44,908 bases of DNA from an uncultured Allobosea sp. (lineage in GTDB: Bacteria > Pseudomonadota > Alphaproteobacteria > Rhizobiales > Beijerinckiaceae). The stretch spans positions 1-44,908 of the forward strand of contig NZ_CAMFKW010000044.1 of the NCBI RefSeq assembly GCF_945957345.1. The letters are read 5' to 3'. Made by a program: the position numbers and the translations under genes. How positions within the stretch are numbered: position 1 is the first letter of the stretch; each line of letters opens with the position of its first letter. This document shows positions 40,166-44,908 of the stretch, in pieces. Under the pieces are notes generated by a model. That model ran no database searches. It saw only the letters and a list, made by a program, of their open reading frames with translations, and was not told the DNA's origin.

Positions 40166-40522
40166 ATGATGGTGAAGCGTATCGTGGCGAACATGCTAAC
40201 CGCCGAGCCCGGGCTGGCCAAACCCTTCTACGGCGACATTCTTGGCATGCACCCCGTCATGGATCATGGCTGGATCCAGACCTTTGCGGCCGATGGCGAT
40301 CCGGCCGGCCCGCAATTGAGCTTCGCCAGCGAGGGTGGCTCGGGCACGCCGGTGCCGGACCTGTCGATCGAGGTCGAGGATTTCGACGCTGTCTTGCGGA
40401 AGGTCGAAGCCGCCGGGCTCGCTATCGAATACGGCCCGGCCGACGAGCCCTGGGGCGTCAGGCGTTTCTTCCTGCGCGACCCGTTCGGCCGGCTGGTCAA
40501 CGTGCTGTCACATCGAGGCTGA
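40166..40522 (+). CDS. VOC (glyoxalase/bleomycin-resistance fold) protein
   Basis: 118 residues, two beta-alpha-beta-beta-beta modules. It starts VKRIVANMLTAEPGLAKPFYGDILGM and ends WGVRRFFLRDPFGRLVNVLSH, both typical. A metal site is not obvious: the usual His near the start is missing, but Glu-containing EVEDFDAVL and the final region fit VOC proteins of unknown function. Two ATGs (40166, 40169) are possible. Divergent from the SDR at 39364, with 34 bp between starts. Confidence 0.87.
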   Translation: MMVKRIVANMLTAEPGLAKPFYGDILGMHPVMDHGWIQTFAADGDPAGPQLSFASEGGSGTPVPDLSIEVEDFDAVLRKVEAAGLAIEYGPADEPWGVRRFFLRDPFGRLVNVLSHRG

Positions 40523-40587
40523 CGCCGGGCTGTGGAGAAGCGCGGTGGAGACTGGTCCGGCGGCTGGCGCAGGCCTATTTTAAAGCC

Positions 40588-41025
40588 ATGTCCCTTCATC
40601 TGCTCAAGCTCTGCGTCGGCGCCGAATCGATCAGCGATCTCGAGGAATGGATCGCCGAGCGCCAGGCGCAGCGGCGCGCCTGCGGCGAGCCGGCAGAGCA
40701 ACTGCACACCACGCGCATGGTGCCGAAGAAGATCGAGGAGATACTAGACGGCGGCTCGCTCTACTGGGTGATCAAGGGTCAGATTTCCGCACGCCAGCGC
40801 TTGACGGATATCCGCCCCTTCACCGATGGCGAGGGCATCGGCCGCTGCCATCTGGTGATGGAGCCGATCGTGGTGCCGGTCGAGCCGCGCCCGTTCCGAC
40901 CCTTCCAGGGCTGGCGCTATCTGCAGGTCAAGGACGCTCCGCGCGATCTCTCCGAGCATGGCGGCGATATCGGCGAGATGCCGGAAGAGCTGCGGCGGGA
41001 GCTGGCGGGGCTCGGGCTGCTCTAG
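40588..41025 (+). CDS. DUF1489 family protein
   Basis: 145 residues. It starts MSLHLLKLCVGAESISDLEEW and contains HTTRMVPKKIEEILDGGSLYWVIKGQISARQRL, the core of DUF1489, a family found widely in alphaproteobacteria. Function unknown. The frame is open far upstream, but the ATG at 40588 gives the family's standard N-terminus. Convergent with panC (5 bp between stops). Confidence 0.9.
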   Translation: MSLHLLKLCVGAESISDLEEWIAERQAQRRACGEPAEQLHTTRMVPKKIEEILDGGSLYWVIKGQISARQRLTDIRPFTDGEGIGRCHLVMEPIVVPVEPRPFRPFQGWRYLQVKDAPRDLSEHGGDIGEMPEELRRELAGLGLL

Positions 41026-41030
41026 GCAGC

Positions 41031-41879
41031 TTAGACCGGGATATTGTCGAGCAAACGCGTGCTGCCGATGCGGGCGGCGAGGATCAGCCGGACCGGGCCG
41101 TCTGCCAGCGAGGCGACCGGCGCCAGCGTTTCGGCATGGCGCGCTTCGAGATAATCGAGCTCGAAGCCGGCGGTGATGATCTCGTTCTGGGCATCGGCGA
41201 CGGCCTTGAACAGGTCGTCGCGGTTGCGGATGCGGATGGCGAGATTCTGCATCACGCGGTGGAGCAGGGGTGCCAGCGCCCGGTGCTCGGCCGAGAGGTA
41301 GCGGTTGCGCGAGGACATGGCGAGGCCGTCCGCCTCGCGGATCGTGGCCAACGGGACGATGCGGATGCCGAGATCGAGATCGGCGGCCATGCGGGTCACG
41401 ACCTTGAGCTGCTGATAGTCCTTCTCTCCGAAGATCGCGAGATCGGCGCGGGACTGCGTGAAGAGCTTGCAGCAGATCGTCGCGACACCCTCGAAATGAG
41501 TCGGGCGGAAGCGGTCCTCCAGCCCGACGGCGGCCGGACCGAGCAGCAGCACGCGCGTCGCGAAGCCGGCCGGGTACATCTCCTCGACCGAGGGGAAAAA
41601 GACTGCATCGGCTCCTGCCGCGACGAGCTTGGCGCAATCGTCGTCGAAGGTGCGCGGGTATTTCTTGAAATCCTCATGCGGGGCGAACTGGGTCGGGTTG
41701 ACGAAGATCGTCACGATCACGCGCTTCGCATGGCGCTGGCCTTCGCTGACCAGCGCGACATGGCCCTCGTGCAGCGCGCCCATGGTCGGCACCAACGCGA
41801 CCTTCTCGCCGGCGGCACGCCAGCCGGCAACGGCCTGGCGCAGCGCGGCGACCGTCTCGAAAACCGTGATCCCAGCCAC
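41031..41879 (-). CDS. panC: Pantoate-beta-alanine ligase (pantothenate synthetase)
   Basis: About 282 residues. PanC joins pantoate and beta-alanine using ATP in vitamin B5/CoA synthesis. PTMGALHEGH (31-40) is the HIGH-type nucleotide motif; FVNPTQFAPHEDFKKYPR, FGEKDYQQL and MSSRNRYLS are all standard. GTG at 41879 has GGAGGA 7 nt upstream and gives the normal length; an ATG at 41912 adds 11 residues without a ribosome binding site. No panB nearby. Confidence 0.94.
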   Translation of the reverse strand: MAGITVFETVAALRQAVAGWRAAGEKVALVPTMGALHEGHVALVSEGQRHAKRVIVTIFVNPTQFAPHEDFKKYPRTFDDDCAKLVAAGADAVFFPSVEEMYPAGFATRVLLLGPAAVGLEDRFRPTHFEGVATICCKLFTQSRADLAIFGEKDYQQLKVVTRMAADLDLGIRIVPLATIREADGLAMSSRNRYLSAEHRALAPLLHRVMQNLAIRIRNRDDLFKAVADAQNEIITAGFELDYLEARHAETLAPVASLADGPVRLILAARIGSTRLLDNIPV

Positions 41880-41972
41880 TGGCGCGTCCTCCGTTGAGCG
41901 CACGGGTAGCAAATGCCGGCGCCATGGCCAATATCAGGGCCAGGGTATGATTCAGGCGGATCGAAGGGGTCG

Positions 41973-42713
41973 ATGAGCGAGAGGAAGGACCGGGCCGTCG
42001 ACAAGGCGGGAGCGACCGCGCCGGTGACGCATTCGCAGCCGGGTGAGATTGATCGCTTTCTCGGTGCGGCGAAGCAGCTTGCGCCCTTGGTGACGGGACA
42101 GGCGGGGCGGTTGGTCTTCGCGCTCGATGCCACGATGAGCCGCCAACCGACCTGGGACCTGGCCTGCTCGCTGCAGGCGCGGATGTTCGACGTTGCCACG
42201 CAAAGCGGCAGCCTTGCCGTGCAACTCGTCTATTTCAGGGGCATCGGCGAGTGCCGCGCGTCGGGCTGGGTCGGCGAGCCCGCGCGCCTGATCGGGCTGA
42301 GGCGCCGCATCGCCTGCGAGGGCGGACAGACCCAGATCGCGCGCGTGCTGCGTCATGTCCGTGACGAGGCAAAGGCGGTGCCGGTCAGGGCCTTCGTCTT
42401 CGTAGGCGATGCGATGGAGGAGGATGTCGATGCGCTTGCCAGTCTTGCCGGCGAGCTCGGCCTGCGCGGGATCCGCGGTTTCGTTTTCCAGGAGGGACAT
42501 GATCCCGCGGCGAGCGCGGCCTTCGCGACGATCGCGCGGCTGACCGGCGGTGCCCATGCCCGGTTCGACGTGAATGCGCCGGCTTCGCTGCTCGATTTGT
42601 TGCGTGGTGCGGCGGCCTATGCCGCCGGCGGACGCGAGGCGATGCTGCGGCTGGCGGGCTCGACGCCTGCGGTGAAGGGGCTGATCGCTGCGATGGACGG
42701 AGGCAAGCGGTGA
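41973..42713 (+). CDS. VWA-like protein upstream of a J-domain gene
   Basis: 246 residues. The segment RLVFALDATMS (46-56) resembles a von Willebrand A MIDAS (D-x-T-x-S here), with AFVFVGDAMEEDVDAL as the second metal loop. No signal peptide or membrane helix. The last ~40 residues are Ala/Gly rich. Its stop overlaps the GTG start of the J-domain protein, so they are coupled, suggesting a joint chaperone or assembly role (inference). Confidence 0.75.
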   Translation: MSERKDRAVDKAGATAPVTHSQPGEIDRFLGAAKQLAPLVTGQAGRLVFALDATMSRQPTWDLACSLQARMFDVATQSGSLAVQLVYFRGIGECRASGWVGEPARLIGLRRRIACEGGQTQIARVLRHVRDEAKAVPVRAFVFVGDAMEEDVDALASLAGELGLRGIRGFVFQEGHDPAASAAFATIARLTGGAHARFDVNAPASLLDLLRGAAAYAAGGREAMLRLAGSTPAVKGLIAAMDGGKR

Positions 42714-43429
42714 GCCTGCTCTACGGCATTGCCGTACTCATCCTGGTCTGGTGGCTGGCGAAGCTCTTCACCGGGGCCAACCCGAAGTTTCTGGCGCGGG
42801 TGGCGAAGACGGTCGGTGGCGTGGGCTCGCTCGGCGTCGCCGCCCTGCTGATGCTGCGCGGCCGGATGGACATGGCCGTCTTCCTCGGCGGCCTCGGCGC
42901 CTGGCTGCTCGGCTGGAGCGCGACCGGGCCGGGCGGCATCCGTTTTCCCTGGGCTGATCGCTCAAGCCCGACGCCGGGCGCAACCTCGAAGGTGAAGTCG
43001 GCGTTGCTGGAGATGGAACTCGACCACGACAGCGGCGCGATGGCAGGCCGCGTCACGGCCGGTCCCTATGCGGGGCAGGCGCTCGATAGCCTGAGCATGA
43101 GCGACCTTGCCGCGCTGATGCGCGATTGCCTTACGCGGGATCCGGACGGGGCGCGCCTGCTAGAGGCATATCTCGACCGCCGGTCGCCCGGCTGGCGTGA
43201 AGACGCTCAGCGTGATGGCGACGCGGGGCAGCGCGGCGCGCCGGGCGCGGGCGCGATGACGCAACAGGAGGCCTACGATATCCTGGGGCTTCAATCGGGG
43301 GCGGGCGAGGAGGCGATCCGCGAAGCCCACCGGGCCCTGATGAAGCGCATCCACCCGGATGCCGGGGGCACCAGCGGCCTTGCCGCTCGCGTCAACCAGG
43401 CCAAGGACGTCCTTCTGAAGCAGCGCTAG
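42710..43429 (+). CDS. Membrane-anchored J-domain (DnaJ-like) protein
   Basis: 239 residues. Two N-terminal transmembrane helices (about 4-20 and 35-70) are followed by a helical segment with DLAALMRDCLTRDPDGARLLEAYLDRR and a C-terminal J domain (about 180-239) with the HPD motif at 215-217 (KRIHPDAGG). The layout, membrane first and J domain last, resembles DjlA/Tim14-type proteins that recruit DnaK to the membrane. GTG start overlaps the VWA-like gene's stop by 4 bp. Confidence 0.9.
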   Translation: MSLLYGIAVLILVWWLAKLFTGANPKFLARVAKTVGGVGSLGVAALLMLRGRMDMAVFLGGLGAWLLGWSATGPGGIRFPWADRSSPTPGATSKVKSALLEMELDHDSGAMAGRVTAGPYAGQALDSLSMSDLAALMRDCLTRDPDGARLLEAYLDRRSPGWREDAQRDGDAGQRGAPGAGAMTQQEAYDILGLQSGAGEEAIREAHRALMKRIHPDAGGTSGLAARVNQAKDVLLKQR

Positions 43430-43487
43430 CGAAGGGGTCGGGGAGTGGGTCTGCGACATGTCGTGAACTCCTTTCCCTGAGCCTTGG

Positions 43488-44908
43488 TCAGCTGCGCGTG
43501 GCGAAGCAGGAGAAGCCGCCGCGCTTCAGTTGGGTGCAGGCGTTCTGCGCGTCCTTCGAGTCGTCGAAGCCGACGAAACGGGCCCGGAAGAGGGTGGAGC
43601 CGCCCTTGGCGACCTTCTCGGTGAAGGGCGAAGCGCTGGCGAGCGTGCCGGCAGCCTTGGCCCGGGCACGGGCTAGGATTTCCTTGGCCTTGCCCTCGTC
43701 GTCGGTGGCGCCGAGCTGGATCACCCATTTGCCGGAGGCGATGACCGCGGCCTGGTGCGACATGGCCGGGGCCGGCTCGGGAGCCTGCACCTTGGCCGGG
43801 GCGGCCTCGGCCTTGCGGGCGACCGGGACGGCGGGGATTTCGGCCTTGGCTTCTGCGACCTTCACCGGCTCCGCCGCGGGCTCCGGAGCCTTGGCGATCG
43901 AGGAGGTGACGTCGACATTCGCCGGCGGGCGCAGGACCTTGGCATCGGCCGGCTGGGCGCCGATCGACCAGCGCATGGCCGACGGCGTGGTCGTCGCGGT
44001 GACCGGGCGCATGCCGGAGATCTGGAGCGGCTGGCCACCGGCGACGGCGACCGGGCGCGGCGGCGCGATCGGCGTGGTGGTCGGCATCGGGGCATAGGCG
44101 CGGGCGGCGGCCGGGAGCGGCTGCTGCTCCTCAACCTGCTGCTGATGGCGCGGACGCGGCACCGGGATCGGCGCCGGCTCGGCTGCAGCCGCCTGCTGGA
44201 TCGAACGCGGACGCTCCTCCGGCTCCGGGGCTTCGGCGACCATCACCGAGGCGCGGCCGCTGGTCGAGGCGCGCGGCAGATTGGCGAGGACGAGATCGGT
44301 CATGATCTTGTCGCGCGAGGCGCCGGAACGGCCGCCGAGCACGACGGAGACGACATGCCGGCCTTCGGAGCGGGCCGAGGTCATCAGGTTGAAGCCCGAG
44401 GCGCGGGTGTAGCCGGTCTTGATGCCATCGACGCCCTCGACCTTGCCGAGCAGGCGGTTATGGCCGCGGATCGTGCGGCTGCCGTACTGGAAGGCCCGCG
44501 TCGAGAAGAGCGGGTAGTATTTCGGGAAACGCTCCTGGATGGCGCGGGCCAAAATGGTGAGGTCGCGCGCGGTCGTCAGGTTCGGCGGAGAATGCGGCAG
44601 GCCGTGCGGATTGTAGAAGCGGGTCGAGCTCATGCCGAGCGAGCGCGCCTTGCGCGTCATCTGGTCGGCGAAAGCCTCCTCGGAGCCGGCGATATTCTCG
44701 GCGACGACGACGGAGGAGTCGTTGGCCGACAACGTGATCATGCTCTTGATGGCGTCCTCGACCGCGATGGTCGAACCGGCGCGCAGGCCGAGCTTGGTCG
44801 GCGGCTGGGAGGCCGCATAAGATGAGACCTTGAGCTCGGAATCCATCGAGAACCGGCCGCGCTCCATCTGCTCGAACAGCATGTAGAGCGTCATGACCTT
44901 GGTCAGCG
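43488..44908 (-). CDS. D-alanyl-D-alanine carboxypeptidase with C-terminal SPOR domain (5' end outside window)
   Basis: About 472 residues visible, entering from the right edge. Counted from the Met at 44894, the active site is LTK-V just upstream (the SxxK Ser codon is cut by the edge), SAN (56-58) and KTG (159-161), so this is a PBP5-type (peptidase S11) enzyme trimming peptidoglycan stem peptides. A Pro/Ala-rich linker (about 215-385) leads to a SPOR domain (about 390-468: WVIQLGATDDEGKAKEIL, FRARFVGFDDSKDAQNAC), which binds denuded glycan at division sites. The Met at 44894 is internal. Confidence 0.93.
   Translation of the reverse strand, partial: LTKVMTLYMLFEQMERGRFSMDSELKVSSYAASQPPTKLGLRAGSTIAVEDAIKSMITLSANDSSVVVAENIAGSEEAFADQMTRKARSLGMSSTRFYNPHGLPHSPPNLTTARDLTILARAIQERFPKYYPLFSTRAFQYGSRTIRGHNRLLGKVEGVDGIKTGYTRASGFNLMTSARSEGRHVVSVVLGGRSGASRDKIMTDLVLANLPRASTSGRASVMVAEAPEPEERPRSIQQAAAAEPAPIPVPRPRHQQQVEEQQPLPAAARAYAPMPTTTPIAPPRPVAVAGGQPLQISGMRPVTATTTPSAMRWSIGAQPADAKVLRPPANVDVTSSIAKAPEPAAEPVKVAEAKAEIPAVPVARKAEAAPAKVQAPEPAPAMSHQAAVIASGKWVIQLGATDDEGKAKEILARARAKAAGTLASASPFTEKVAKGGSTLFRARFVGFDDSKDAQNACTQLKRGGFSCFATRS

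Overview
The window is about 45 kb of high-GC, gene-dense chromosome from an alphaproteobacterium of the order Hyphomicrobiales. A Bosea-like genus is my best guess, inferred from the protein sequences and from the gene order rplQ - Do protease - rarA - crcB - rluC - HAD phosphatase; I could not run a search. Nearly all of it is core or metabolic chromosome. No integrase, transposase, CRISPR array or prophage gene is visible. One AT-rich gene (32.7-33.5 kb) stands out as recently acquired.

Layout. 0-4.7 kb: the end of adk, then a periplasmic substrate-binding protein lodged inside the ribosomal alpha operon, then rpsM, rpsK, rpoA and rplQ, closed by a strong terminator. 4.7-11.7 kb: a short BLUF blue-light sensor on the minus strand, a Do-type periplasmic protease overlapping rarA, a two-helix membrane peptide, a small secreted protein, crcB overlapping an RluC-type pseudouridine synthase, a PsiF-like secreted protein preceded by two LexA-like boxes, and a HAD phosphatase. 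12-18.8 kb: an unknown conserved protein, propionyl-CoA carboxylase alpha (pccA), a GST, a LprI-like and a YdcF-like protein, DUF3253/DUF599 proteins and a rhodanese. 18.8-21.5 kb: a structured leader with a 16-codon upstream ORF ahead of an ABC exporter, then a gamma-glutamylcyclotransferase-like protein. 21.6-24.2 kb: isovaleryl-CoA dehydrogenase, then a CsoR/RcnR-family regulator and a DmeF-type metal exporter behind a G-tract palindrome. 24.3-30.9 kb: an M14 carboxypeptidase, a ZntB/CorA transporter, two paralogous GH25 muramidases, tRNA-Leu(GAG), an orphan FliN-domain protein, lipB and a small lipoprotein. 31-38.4 kb: methylcrotonyl-CoA carboxylase beta and alpha, separated by an FRG-domain gene, a secreted Kelch protein, an SDR and a membrane protein. 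38.5-44.9 kb: an APH-type kinase, an SDR, a VOC protein, a DUF1489 protein, panC, a VWA-like protein, a membrane J-domain protein, and a D,D-carboxypeptidase with a SPOR domain that runs off the right edge.

How the genes work together. Isovaleryl-CoA dehydrogenase and the two methylcrotonyl-CoA carboxylase subunits cover two consecutive steps of leucine breakdown; pccA handles the propionyl-CoA from valine and isoleucine. Several genes act on the envelope: Do protease, two GH25 enzymes, M14 peptidase, D,D-carboxypeptidase, YdcF-like and LprI-like proteins. Metal and ion homeostasis is represented by crcB, the DmeF pair and ZntB/CorA.

The most notable non-coding content is (a) a family of dispersed palindromic repeats with GTCAT...ATGAC ends that can fold as four-way junctions, (b) the leader-peptide/attenuator-like region before the ABC exporter, (c) the paired LexA-like boxes before the PsiF-like gene, and (d) the G-tract palindrome overlapping the start of a regulator that contains no cysteine.
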